A stretch of 64,000 bases of DNA, taken from Sipunculus nudus. Lineage: Eukaryota > Annelida > Sipuncula > Golfingiida > Sipunculidae. Location of the stretch: positions 38,588,401 through 38,652,400 of the forward strand of contig CM049317.1 in NCBI GenBank assembly GCA_026874595.1, read 5' to 3'. Positions 36,107 to 48,750 of this stretch are shown here, piece after piece (position 1 is the first letter of the stretch; the number at the start of each line of letters is the position of its first letter). The notes under the pieces were generated by a model that had not been told where the DNA came from, did not search any database, and was given only the letters and a program-made list of their open reading frames with translations. The translations under genes were made by a program, and so were the position numbers.

Positions 36107-36500
36107 TTGCAAATAATCAGTTATTCAAAAAACTCTATCGGATTTTGCTTATTTTTTGGCTAATTGCATTTTCTTAGATTTTATAGGGGAAAAGCAAAAA
36201 AAGCTTTAAAAATCTTCCTCTCCGAAATTGTTCAGCCAAATTGTCCAATATTTCACAGAAATGATTCCTGCAACAATCTCTCTCAATTTTGTTCGAATGG
36301 TTTAAATTTGGTGATTTTTGGCCGAGTTACAGGAAGTTGAACTTAGTCATCTGTCCAAAAAAGCATACTAAAATTACAATCTCAGAAATTGCTGGAGTTA
36401 TCATCACCAAATTTTATGCCAATGTTGGTCACGAGTCATATCTGAAATTGAGGTATTGGTGGCGCTACCTGCAAAGGCCATTTTTGTACGGGGGTTTTAT

Positions 36501-39500
36501 ATATATAATGTACGGTATCCTTCCAGCTCAGGTTTGGTATATTTGCTTGTCAAAGTCTCATTTTATTGATAGGTTCTTCGACCTTTGAAGTTTGTAATTT
36601 ACCATACACATTTTTAAAACCAATCATCTCAATATTTATATTACAAGTCCCTATAGGTATCTCCATTTCCTTACAGATGTATATATTTTCTGATACTTGT
36701 TTATCGCTTTTAATCAAATCATTCCAATTGTAAGGAATCGCCTCCTGCAGGCCCCTTAATAGGACATAACATATATTGTACTTTTTACAACAGGGGTCTA
36801 TTATTTGTGAGATTGGCTTTTTAAAAGCATCCTCTTGAAGTATATGGTAGACTTATTTTATTCCTAAATACTGATGCTTTATAACTTATCTTTTCTGAAG
36901 AAACGAACACAGAAAGAAGATCAACATAGGTAGCACCACCTCAAACTTAAATCACAAAGAACTCCTACGCAAAATGTCTGTGTCAAATCTGGTGCTGAAG
37001 GATGCAGCCATTCTATATATAATTATCAAATTGTCTAAGTTTGGAAAGTTCCGTAATGATGCTATCTTGATCCCATATTGACAAAAAATTCACTGAATTT
37101 AAACTCATTTTAATACCATTCCTAAGAGGAATTACTCGCACCGCACAGAATCCAACTCAAAAAGAGTACCTGACCCCCACTGGCTTCTGATACACATATG
37201 GCATAGGTATAAATGTAGTCTGCTCTAATATGTCAAATAAGTAGTCCTGTCCATCCCATAGTGTCTATCAAGATGAGATTCATTCTGAGTAGAAACCACA
37301 TCTGTGGGAAGGCCGGGAATGACTGAATAGGATATTGAAATCAAGATATTACTTTTATATGATTCATCTTGGAAAAAGCAGAAAAGACCATTTCAGCTGC
37401 ATAAATATCAGACAACTTGTTTTTAAAGCTTATTTTGCATATTTACCACCAATAAGTCTGCAATGTTTCATGATGATAGCAGCAGCCGCTGTTGAGATGT
37501 TTGGTAATAGACAATGGATGGTGGATACTGCTTCACATGATGGTTGTCTGTATTTACAGAATCACTAAAGGTTATTGTATGGATACAACAACATTTTAGG
37601 AAGACACAATTAAACTTTTAGTTATTGTGCAGAACTGAATCTGGACAGGGAAAGTAAATATGATTCACACTTAAAATTTGTAAATTTCACAATTCATATT
37701 TATAAGCTGCCAGTGTAAAAAGGGCATTTACAGTACCTGCACATGCAAGTTGGACTTAAGTAAACCTCTAATAATTTACTTGCTGTATCAGATACTGTGT
37801 AAGTGGTTTTGTTAGCAGGGTTTTAAATTTTGCACTTAATTAAGAATACACATTATTTCGATGCTATTGTTTGCCACTACGAAGACTGCAGTGTTCTTGC
37901 CTGACACATGCACAGTCTCATGGGTCTGGTAATCCCTCTGTGCGGGTTTGCTTGGTTTGAGGCTCCTTCATGCTCAACCAAGATAGAGTGTAAAACAAGT
38001 AGCCTTTGAAGACGTTTTGTTGTCAGCTTTGTTTGTTGTTCACACATAGCTGGCTGCTTCCAGTTCAAAATCACAGTTGATGTTGTTGAGTAATTCTGCA
38101 ACTTACTGAGATATCAAACAGCATGGCTGGGTGTAATCCCATTGCACCATCAAACATGATTAATCCTGGTTAATTGTGTATTCAACAGTTTACACTTTGT
38201 GGTCACAATACTCAGTCGCCCTTAGCAAGTTCGCACTACCAACCTGTCTTTTATGAAAGCATTTAAATATAAAAATAATTTGATACAAAATGAATTACCT
38301 ATATACACTGTTTGCACGGAAATTCAAACTGGGCAGATGCTGTAAAATGAAACTATAATATCAGCAAAAGCTGACAAAAGCCCTCAGCCAAAAGAGCAGT
38401 GTTTATGGGTGGTAACAGTAACAAATATTCATGTAATATTTGTTCTCACATGGATGTATATCTGTACATGTGTTTCTTGTCAAGTTGTGAATTGGAACTA
38501 CAGAGATATGAAGTAAATTTGCACTTACAAGATTATCAAGGCCAATGACTATTCCACATTCCAAAACAATCCCTCCAGTGGTTCCTGAGAAATTAGCTCC
38601 TAAAATTTTTCTATTATAAACTCTGTGACCTTGAGAAGTAGGTCAAGGTCATCCATCTTCGAACTTGTCCGAGATTTTGTTGATATGTATCAGCACCAAA
38701 GAAATGAAATTCCTGTGTTGAATACTTTTAGAGTTCCGCTCTCAAGGCCAAAATTCTTATAAAAATTCTTTTGAAATCAGAAATTGGAGGTGGCACCCCC
38801 AAACATTGTGCAGCAGTTACAGACTTAGTGCAAATAATCATAGCATGTTTTATAAAAATTCACATAGTGGTTCCTGAGAAATAAGCTTCTAAGTTTTTTT
38901 CTATAATTCGCTCTAAAACGTAGAAAAATAAGTCAAGGTGACCCATCTTCAAACTTGACCAAGGTTTTGTTAATATACATCAGCAAAGAAATAAAAAAAT
39001 TCCTACGGTAATTCCTTTTTGAGATACCCTGCTCACAAGGTAAATGTTAACACATGCTGTTTTTTCCATTATTAACTCTAAAATGTCGAAAAATAAGTCA
39101 AGGTCACCCATCTTCAAACTTGACCGAGATTTTGTTAATATACATCAGCACTGAAGAAATAAAATTCCTACGGTAATTCCTTTTCGAGATATCCTGCTCA
39201 CAAGGTAAATGTTAACATACACCTGACTGATGGATGGACGGCTTGGGTGACGACAAAAAGCACAAAAATTCAGACATGGCAAATTACCTGGTAACCACTT
39301 CCACAGTATACTACCTGAACAGTAAGAATGCCAGGAGTGTTGACTCCTTGATTTATGGCTAATCAACAATCAGCTTCACATGATAAGGCACTGAACTCTC
39401 TGTTTGAAGGTATCATTTATCATGTGTTACTGTAAATGTGTGAATACTGTTTGACTGACACAACAGTGTTATCAACACCACCCTTGATGAACCAAGGAAA

Positions 39501-39761
39501 AATAGGAGTGGCTGATGCTTGTTCATCACACAATGACAGTCAGGCTTCATATCCCACGGCCTGTGTTTTACTGAATAAGGATGAAGATAACCTAAGACTC
39601 ACAGACAGTTGTAAGAAATAAATTATATTTTCAAGCCTTCTGGATGTAGTATTTTATTTTTATACACCTGAGGTGAAGAAACCTGCTGTTAGGACTGAGG
39701 CAAACTCTCTGTGTTCTGTGGAGTATTTCATCTTGTTTGCCTCGGCAGTTCTAACCAGGTT
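36501..39761. other. Intergenic stretch between TATDN1 and LIG4
   Basis: Lower repeat content than the rest. An open frame at 37335-37568 (+) and one at 37877-38101 (-) have no recognised homology or splice context. 38580-39230 has three to four units of about 150 bp with AGTCAAGGTCACCCATCTTC and ACGGTAATTCC. The LIG4 3' UTR lies near its right end. No gene is called. Confidence 0.5.
39653..39658 (-). terminator. Candidate LIG4 poly(A) signal
   Basis: On the - strand AATAAA lies 104 nt after the LIG4 stop, giving a predicted 3' UTR of about 120-140 nt. No rival signal was seen between the stop and this site. Inferred from motif and position only. Confidence 0.45.
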
Positions 39762-39909
39762 TTAACAGCTAAGTTTCGGGTAGAAGAGTCTTTCCTTCTT
39801 TAAGAATGAGTCCTGTATGCTCTCTATTACCCAGGAGTCTGTCACAATGTGGAACTTCTTTGTCCTTTGTCGATTAACATCCTGTAACAGTGATAATCGG
39901 CTCAGGTCC
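39762..39909 (-). CDS. LIG4: LIG4 last exon (end of BRCT2)
   Basis: A 148-nt coding part on the - strand after acceptor GGTTTCAG. G completes Arg, then DLSRLSLLQDVNRQRTKKF, HIVTDSWVIESIQDSF, LKKERLFYPKLSC and TAA. The Trp in TDSWVIESI is the conserved BRCT tryptophan. The protein ends about 18 residues after it, as expected for the end of ligase IV. Confidence 0.9.
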
Positions 39910-40167
39910 CTGAAACCAAAGGAACAATATTCCACTGATACAAAATGTAATTACTTGTACATCTCTACACAAAACATTTGCAATGAGTAAATGCAGGTTT
40001 GACATTTCATTCACTGGTATGAATCCCTGCATAATGAGTAACCTTGACTTATTCATCAAAGTCAAATAACCCAAAATAAAACAAGTTGTGACCCTAACAA
40101 TTTTGAAATATTGCATATGTTTACCTCATTTTTGACATTTTCAACCAAGTTCTCACAGTATTTCAAC

Positions 40168-41672
40168 AAAGGAACCCATGGGTCACGGAGCTCAGCTGAT
40201 CTTTGTAAAATTTTAGCAAGTGCAAAATGTACTTATTTTTTTTACATAATAGCATTTTAAAAGCTAAGAGGAAATGGCCTTGCTACTTGGTGATAATCAA
40301 ATACCAAATATATGAATGCACAACAAATAATCTAATATATATATTGTACTCTGTTACATATAGCTCAAACTTAAATAAATTTAGTTATGCAATAAGGGAA
40401 AACAGGTTATGGGCCTAAGAGTTCTATCAAAGAATATACTTGATAAACAAAAAATGTGAAAATGTAATTAATAATTCTAAAAACAATTTAAAGATATGGA
40501 AAAATGAGCTAAAATTTAATTCCAGGAAAGTTTGCCCAAATTCCTGACTGAGTGTACCAATGGTATTCATGGCATGGGATATTATTGGAATGCTCCAAAC
40601 ACTTTCATACAAATACATCACTTTGTGGGCACAATTAAATATGTACTTTAATCATAATGACCCTTGTGATACAATAAATATCCATAATGTAGCAAAAGTA
40701 AAGAATAATAATGAATTAAATAGGAATAATTATAACATATTCATCTAGTTTATGCATCCTGTCTGAGTGTGTGTGTGGGAGGTGGTGGGGAGGGGTGCAG
40801 TGAGGAAGCCAAGCTATGCTGGACCACCTTGAAGCCTAGCTATGCTAAGCTGCCTGGATTGCTGCAGGAGTGATTACATAACATCACCCACTACACGCCA
40901 CTGTTTAACAAGGTTGGCCTGATGTAAATAATACTTGACATAGTGTCTATAAACTTGAATAAAATCTACATTTTTTAATCAATTGGTTTCAAATTTCAGA
41001 TTTTAACAGATGAAATGCTTATGTAAACATGCTGTGAAAATGAAACCAACAGCAGTTACAGGTAAAAAGAAGAAAAAAAGAAGCAATGGTCAAATTTGGG
41101 GAAAATTTAAGGTACTCATTTTATATTTATGCTAATAACTTAAAAAAATTGTTAAATTCTGATCTAATTTTCAGTATACAATTGAATCTTGGTTAAATGA
41201 AAGTTATATCACTAAAAAAAGTCTCTACCTTCAGCAATTCTCATATATAATGAGTAAATATATTTCCTGATTTTTTACAAAGTGCATTATGTTCGCGCCC
41301 ATTACTTCAAGAAATTATGCAATATGAACCTAATTTCTATTATAAACACAGCAAATGTATAGAGGAATATGTATACTAAATCTGATAAAAAACAAATCAG
41401 TGGTTTTGTTATTAAGCAGTCTTTAAGTGTAAAATGGATTTTTAATGGAAAATTCAGGTTTTTTCTTAATATCTCAAAGGAACAAAGCCCAAGTGACCCA
41501 ATTTTCAGAATGGTAGGATATTTTGGGGACATCTAACTGTATGCCAAATTTTGGATTTGTAGGTCTAAGGTCTTATGGTTTCAAATCTTGCCCTGTTAAT
41601 GGACGGACGCCAAGACGGACGGACAAAGGACCATGTCTATAGCTCATATGACTTATAGTCAGCCGAGTTAAA
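40168..41672 (-). mobile_element. Family-1 element in the last LIG4 intron
   Basis: 3' end (+ strand view) CCCATGGGTCACGGAGCTCA near 40172; 5' end GACTTATAGTCAGCCGAG near 41655-41670 with GGACGGACGCC before it. 41673-42200 is unassigned; poly-T then poly-G follow at 42204-42256. Confidence 0.65.
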
Positions 41673-42519
41673 AACTGGTGACCTTGGCCTGGATGTTCAA
41701 TGTCAAATTTGCAAAACTGTAGCTATTTGTTTCTTGCATTTCTTGTGAAAAAGACAACTTTGAAGCACTGCATACTCTTTCGTCAATATGTTTCAACTAA
41801 GTTCTCTAATAAGTTGGAAAACTGATTACCTCGACCTTGATCTTAAAGGTCAAATCAGCCAAAACAGATTTTAACTTTGTGAACACTTTAACCATTGAAC
41901 CAATCCATATCTTCAAGGTCATGTAAGCGTAAATAAAATTTCTAAGATTTCATGTTAATATGATAAATGTTGAAGCATAGCATATTTTTTATATGCAAAT
42001 TGTTTCTGTCAAGATCTCAGATGAGTTTAAAAACTTGTGACCAATTTGTTAACCCAGTAACTTCTTATTAAGTACTGCATATTTTCTCCTCAAGCTCTAT
42101 ACAACAAGGTCTCCAGTAAATTTGAAAACTGCTTACCTTGACCATTATTATGTTTTCAGATCTTCAGAAATCTAGGACCCCATAACTATAGAAGTACCAT
42201 GTTTTTTTTTTATTTATTCATTAATTTTTTTTTTTTTTTTGGGGGGGGGGGGGGACTTTAATCTGCTTTTACAACTGCAAAACATAGTACTTCTAGCTGA
42301 TATTTAAAGTGGAGAAATACTTAGCATGTTATACACACATTCAATGAAAAAATGTTTATTTTATAATTTATACAATAAATTGAACCAAAATATCATAATT
42401 TTATTGTTTATTGGATTTCCTTAAGTTAGTTTAAGTGTCTTTAAATGCTCTTTCACAGTGTAGCACAAGAAGATGACAAGGGAGCAAAAGCAACATGTTT
42501 TTTTTTTGTGATGTCTTAC

Positions 42520-42672
42520 CTGTGGTCCATCACCACATGAGTGACTCTGTGGTCCAGTTTTTCTGTAAGTGTTGCTCCATGGAGTCTTGACTCAAGTGCC
42601 ACTAGCTCCAGGCTTCCTCCTTTTATGTGGGTATTTGTATCCCCTAGTATCAAGTTACTATCCAGATACAGC
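42520..42672 (-). CDS. LIG4: LIG4 exon (BRCT2 core)
   Basis: A 153-nt exon on the - strand with acceptor TTTATCTGCAG and donor GTAAGA. G completes Arg, then LYLDSNLILGDTNTHIKGG, SLELVALESRLHGA, TLTEKLDHRVTHVVMDH and AG of a split Arg. YLDS, ALESRLHGA and THVV align with the start of the second BRCT domain of ligase IV. The phases agree on both sides. Confidence 0.92.
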
Positions 42673-42916
42673 CTGCAGATAAAGTCAGTTTATACTGGTA
42701 GTTGCCTCAAAGAATGTAGATGTTTTTTTTATTTTTTTTTTTAGAGATACATTTAACACATTGATTACTTCAGAATTGTATTGCAGAAACACTATACAAG
42801 CACAACTGTTAAAATACATATAATAACACCGATTATTTCATAATATTGCTACTCAGAAACCATGAACGTGTTTAATTTTTAACATTTTCTATATCTCAAC
42901 AGCACTGTATTGACAT

Positions 42917-45900
42917 GAACTAGCAGCCCATGGGCCATGACGCTCAGCTAATTTTGACTGGATGCTCACGTTTTTTTACTAATGTTATATATTGTCTGTG
43001 AGAATAGCCTATGGCTAAAGTTAGTGTTGAAAAAATGGACAGAAAATAAAAATTTCAGGATTCATAGTAGGCCTGCCCAGGACCTCCCTGGATTTCACAA
43101 TAGAGGGTTCCGAGGAAAATAGATACAATTTGTACCCTGTCTGTCTGGGTGCTCAAAAACATGTATCTGGTCCATTGCAGGGCAGAGGGGAAGCCTGCTA
43201 GTAGTGGCAAAGCTGAGCCAAGGCAAGCTTCCTGGGGTGGGTTACATAACACAAGTAAAGGCTGTACTACTAGGTGCGCTAGATGTAAACAACACTTGAC
43301 ATGGTGTAGAAAAACTTGAATAAAAACTACTCTTTTCAATCAATTCCTTTGAAATTTCAGATTTTAAAAGATTAAATTCTTATGTATATATGCTGTGAAA
43401 ATTAAATCAACAGTGCTTACAGGGAAAAAACGTGCCATTGCCAAAGTTGGACAAAATTTAAGGTATTGATTTTTTAGCTCAGCTGACTATAAGTCATCTG
43501 AGCTATAGTCGTGGTCCATTGTCCGTCGTCCGTCCGTCTGTCCGTCTGTCCGTCCGTCCGTCCGTCCGTAGATGTGGCACGTTTTGAAACCGTAAGACCT
43601 AGGAATCCAAAATTCAGAATAATGTTAGATGTCCCCAAGATCTCCTACCAAGCCGAAAACTGGGTCTTTGCAACTTCGTTCCTTTGAGAAATTAAGGAAA
43701 AACCTCAATTTTTTATTAAAAACCTATTTTCACACTTCAGGACTGCCTTATATCAAAACCACTCATCTGTTTTTCCTCATATTTACCATAAATATTCCTC
43801 TATATAGTTCCTATGTACATGCCAGAAATTATGTCTGTATTATTCAATTTAAAAAAATTATGGGCCAAAACATAATGCTTTTTGTAAAAAATCAGGAAAG
43901 ATATTTGATCACTTAACACAAAAATTGTTAAAGCTATGGACTTTTTTTCCAGTAATATAACTTTAATTAATCAAAATTAAATTGTATACCCAAAATTAGA
44001 TGAAAATCTTTTAAATTTTTTAAAATATTAATAAAAATAAAAAATTGGTACCTTAAATTTTGCCCAACTTTGACCATGGCACGTTTTTTTCCTGTAAGTA
44101 CTGTGGGTTTAATTTTCACAGCATGTTTTTGTTAGCATTTCAACTGTTAACACCAAAACTTTGAAACCAGTTGATCAAAAACTGTAGATTTTAATCAAGT
44201 TTTCAAGCACCATGTAACATATTGTTTACATCAAGCTAGTGTTATGCAGTTTGCAAGAGCTCAGCTCCCCAGCTTCAGCTCTAAGTTCCTTAAATTCGGC
44301 ATACAGTTAGATGTCTCCAAAATCCCCTACCTTGCCAAGAATTTGGTCACTAGGACTTAATACCTTTGAGGTATTAATGAAAAACTTCATTTTTCCATTA
44401 AAAACCCATTGTTACACTTCAAGACTGCCTAATATCAAAACCACTGATCTGACTTTAATCATAAATAATATACATATTTTTCATTCTCTATGCACATGCC
44501 AGAATGATGTCAGTATTGCGTAATTGTTTTAAGTTATGGGCCCAAACATAATGCACTTTGTAAAAAATCAAGAAATATATTTACTCCCTTAACAAAGGCA
44601 TTGCTGAAGCTAGAGATTTTTTTGTCAGGGTTGTAACATTATTTAATCAAGATTCAATTGAATACCCAAAATTAGTTCTGAATTTTTCAAATTTTATAAG
44701 TTATTAGTATAAATATAAAATTAGTACCTTAAAGTTTGCCCAACTGTGACCATGGCACGTTTGTTTCCTGTGAGCACTGTTGATATAATTTTCATATCAT
44801 GCACACATAAGGATTTCAGCTTTTTAGTTTAGAAAGCTGAAAGAAATTGGCCAAAAATTGTAGCTTTTATTAATGTTTTTTATGAGACCCTGTCAGACTT
44901 TGGCTCTCTCCAGCCCCTCTTGAGTCACCTGTATTTTGACCTTGTTGACCTTTCATCAAATTATGCACGCTTGAGGAGAGGCATACAGGAATCCAGGCAG
45001 CTTATGGCCAGCCACAGTTGATCCAGGTGTCCAACCCAACTCATCTAGTAGTTTAAACCAACAACATAACAATAAACAATAAATTAATAAATTTTTATTG
45101 GTTTTTAATAACAAATTAAAGAAAAATAGAAAAGGAATTTGTTAGTTTATAATAACAGGAGATTAACTTGCAGTTACTGATGATATAAGAATCTTGTATC
45201 GATGGGTAGAATGTCACATATTCCAAATAACACCATGCAGTCACCTATGGCATTTTCCAGTTCAATTTTAATGATAAAGAAGTAAATCATATTATTCATT
45301 ACTAATCATTAGGGGTCATATGAAGGAAATTTATGATAGACAAAGATGCAGTTGATAATATTAATCTAGATTCCTACTGTGTCTAATGTGTACATTGATG
45401 TGAAATTAGTCCAAAATGAATTTTTTACAGTTATTTTTTAATATAAATAAAAGCCATAAAACCAGGTACTTATGATCATTATTTAAATGTGTGAATTTTG
45501 TATATTCTGGATTCTCATCATCATTGTTTGGTGAAAACTGAATAAATCCAGACATGTTGCGAATACTTTGTAATTGTATTTAAATAAGAATATGATTATG
45601 TGCTCCATTTTAAAATTTCTTGCATAAAGAATGGGAATTCAGGTAAAAATGAAAGTATATGAATACTCGTGCAAATAATTTCAAAATGTATTCATGAATG
45701 CATTCATGAATATATTCTTTAATATAATTTTAATAATCATATCAGTTATATTTCATTTAAAAAAAATCATATGATTCTCTTATTTTTAATAAAAATTATA
45801 TTTGGGACAATATTTGTAATTTTTTTTATAAATAGTTAAACTCTTATATTATATGTTCTGCCTATAAGTTATATGGCCAAGTCAAAATCTGTGTGACAAT

Positions 45901-46202
45901 AGTACTCCATTTGTTAATAAAATAAATGAAATCAATCCTCTTCCCTGTCTCCAAAGGTACTATCAAAATCATACATAAGCTAAACAACAACAACTCATAA
46001 TACAGCTTATACTTATAACCACACAAAACCAGCATGTGCCTCATTTCTAAATAATATTTTTTTTATCATATATAACAGCTGAGCGTCGTGACCCATAGGT
46101 CCCTTGTTATTTATGCTTATAACTTCAAAAATTTGCAAAATTCAGAACTAATTTTGGGTAAACAATTGAATCTTTATTAAATAAAGTTATATTCCTGAAA
46201 AC
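42917..46202 (-). mobile_element. Family-1 element split by a younger family-1 copy
   Basis: Its 3' end (GGGCCATGACGCTCAGC on +) is at about 42924. Host sequence stops at 43475 and resumes at 46107. Rejoined it reads AAGGTATTGATTTT, then ATTTATGCTTATAACTT, as in uninterrupted copies near 41110 and 62035. A sister 3' end of the same subtype starts at 63790 and leaves the window. Confidence 0.75.
43476..46106 (+). mobile_element. Family-1 element, full length (2631 bp)
   Basis: Near-identical to 18465-21068, with the same ends and (GTCC)n run. It is inserted in T-rich DNA of an older element in the opposite orientation. Confidence 0.88.
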
Positions 46203-47399
46203 AAGGCCTACAGACCTAATGTGAACCTGTGCATTTGGAAATACACCAGGTATAATGCTTCAATGCTGGACCATTACTTCTCATGTATATGAACAATGCA
46301 AGTACTAAACATTTTGAATAAGAAACAATTACACAAACATCACAGCTGAAATTCTGGCATGGGTGCACACAACACAAAAATGACTGTAGCTGGCACCACC
46401 AGTCTTGTATACAACAAAGCTATCACAGATATATACATAAGCCCAATTTCAGACTGATATATCAAACCCCTCCTGAAAATAAGTAGGGACACACACTGTG
46501 CAAAAATTTTTGTAAGTGGCACCATCAGTCTTGTATACAACAAAGCTATTCGATATGTATATATATGCTCAATTTCTGGCTGATATATCAAATTCCTCTT
46601 TAGAAATAAGCAGGCACATACACTGTGCAAAAATCACTGTAGGTGGCGACACCTGTCTTGTGAACAAAAAGCCATCAAAGACACATAGACAGGTCAAAAT
46701 ATCAGGCCAATACATCAAAATTACCTTGAGTCTGATGCATGGGGCTGACCAGGCTTAGGTGAGAAAGGCAGTTGCCCCGAGTGAACTGTGACAAATTTCC
46801 TGGCTCAGGCTACTGCACTGAGTGAACTCATGACCTGCACCTGGCTAGACTGAGTGAGCTCTTGACCTGTTGCATAATCTGACACAGTTGACAGTCTGCC
46901 AAAACTATAAATAGATCAAGGCTGAACTCTGGTGCCAAATCTGATGCAGTGGGCAGTCTGCTAACAGTATAAATAGAATGCAGCTACTGCATTGAGTAAA
47001 CTCCTGACCCATACCTGGCTTACTGAGTGAACTCTTGACCTGTTGCCTAATCTGATACAGTTGGCAGTCTGTCAAAGCTATAAATAGATCGTGACTGACC
47101 TCTAGCCTGTTGGCAAGTCTGAAATAGTAGCCACACCATTGCATAAGCTCATGCAGGGGCTTTGCCCTGAGGGGCATGACACCCATGAGGTGATCACATT
47201 GTGCCCATGAAGTGTTCACATGTTGCCCATGAGGTGATCACATGTCACCCATGAGGTGATCACATGGCTTGTGCTTGGCTGCACTGATTGAACTCTTGAC
47301 CTAAATCTGGCTGCACTGAATGAACTCTTGATCTGTTGCAAATCTGAAACAGTTGGCAGTTTCTCAACCTATTTAAAGATACAGACACAATCTTGGAGT
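46203..47399 (-). repeat. Inverted family-5 and CTATAAATAG repeats
   Basis: 46204-46270 is an inverted family-5 3' end (AAGGCCTACAGACCTAATG). 46370-46700 mirrors the units at 25370-25760. 46850-47360 mirrors 27950-28330, with CTATAAATAG near 46907 and 47082. 47190-47275 has short TGAGGTGATCACATG repeats. No gene. Confidence 0.55.
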
Positions 47400-48750
47400 G
47401 TTGGTGAATCTGTTTACACATACTGAAAGACTTTGGCTAAAATGCTTTTTTTTCAAGCTGACATATTCATAAACTTTTTATCAAAATATCTAGAATAATA
47501 AAAATATGCAGTTCTTTCATTGTTAAAGGTCCAATAATTCTGCCAAAAATCATTCAAGTAAACTTGAACAAAGGCCACCTAAGAATAATTTTTGTGCAAT
47601 GTTACAGAAGTTATAATTGAAACAATAATTTTGTAGAAGAACAGTTTTGCAGTCCTCGGTTTGAAATAGACATAATAATGGCCATAAGACCAAAAAAAAG
47701 CTTTTCTGATATGATTGAAAGAACCATGTCCTAGGATAATTCTTTTGAAAAATTGAACAATTCAACTTGACATTTTCATCATAAACATTTTAAGCTGAAA
47801 CTGGCTAAAATTATGAGGTTTTTGCCAAAAAAACCTGTCAATGTAGGTGGCCCACAAAATCTGCAACTTAAAATATGAGTCATGAGACCAATATTTGCAC
47901 AATACTTGGTAATGCTAGCTTCTGTCATTTCTGAGATTACTATTTCAGTATGCTTACTTGGCCAAATGACTGTTCAAAATTCATGTAACTCCACTAAAAT
48001 TCATCAAATGCAAACCATTTGAACAAACTTGAGAGGGCTTGCCCCTGAGATCATTTTTGCAAAATATTGAACAATTTGGCTGGACTGTTTACAAGAAGAA
48101 GACTTTTAAAGGTTTTTCAGCTTTTTCCCTATAAAATCTAAGTAAACGCATATAACAAAAAAATAAGCTGAATTCCACAACATTTGATATGTGAAAGATT
48201 ATTGCATAAAATCTGGAGATGGTAGCTCCTGCAAAAAAAGGTCAATGCAGGTGGTGCCACCAATACCTGAATTTCATATATGACTCATGTAACCAACACT
48301 GGCATAAAATTTGGTGAGCATTCACCGAACTTGAACCATTCAAACAAACTTGAGAGAGATGGTATAAAAGATTATTTCTGTGAAATACTGCACAATTTGG
48401 CTTTACCATTTCAGAGGAGAAGATTTTTAAAGGTTTTTTACCTTTTTCTCTACAAAATCTAAGACTAGATGTGTCGGAACGACACGAATGCCCCTGCCTG
48501 GGGCAAATTAGAAACATTTGTTAAATTTTGTAAAATTTTTTTAAGTTCAGGAGGTGTCGTATGGTCAAAAGTAGGTTAACAAGGGCAAAATGCAAACTTG
48601 ATCTGTAACGGGTCATTATCAAGCAACACACCAAAAATCAGACCAGTATCTAAAGGCATTGTGAAAAAAAGTCCATACATGTGCATTTTTCATAAAAATT
48701 TCTGTCTTTCATGAAATTTTCTATGTTCAGGATCTCTGTCATATGGTCAA

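Larger units (their letters stand above)
32856..36500 (+). mobile_element. Family-4 element split by a 3-kb insertion
   Basis: 5' end TAGCGAACCTGTGAGTTTAT; host sequence runs to 33056 and resumes at 36107. Rejoined it reads GCATCACCAATTTTTT, then TTGCAAATAATCAG, as in the intact copy at 26550-26585. The 3' side fades after about 36490. Confidence 0.75.

Noticed and set aside
37335..37568. 77-codon + strand frame in low-repeat intergenic DNA
   Set aside because: No recognisable domain, no convincing flanking splice sites or promoter; left unassigned.
37877..38101. 74-codon - strand frame
   Set aside because: No homology I can recognise and no splice context.
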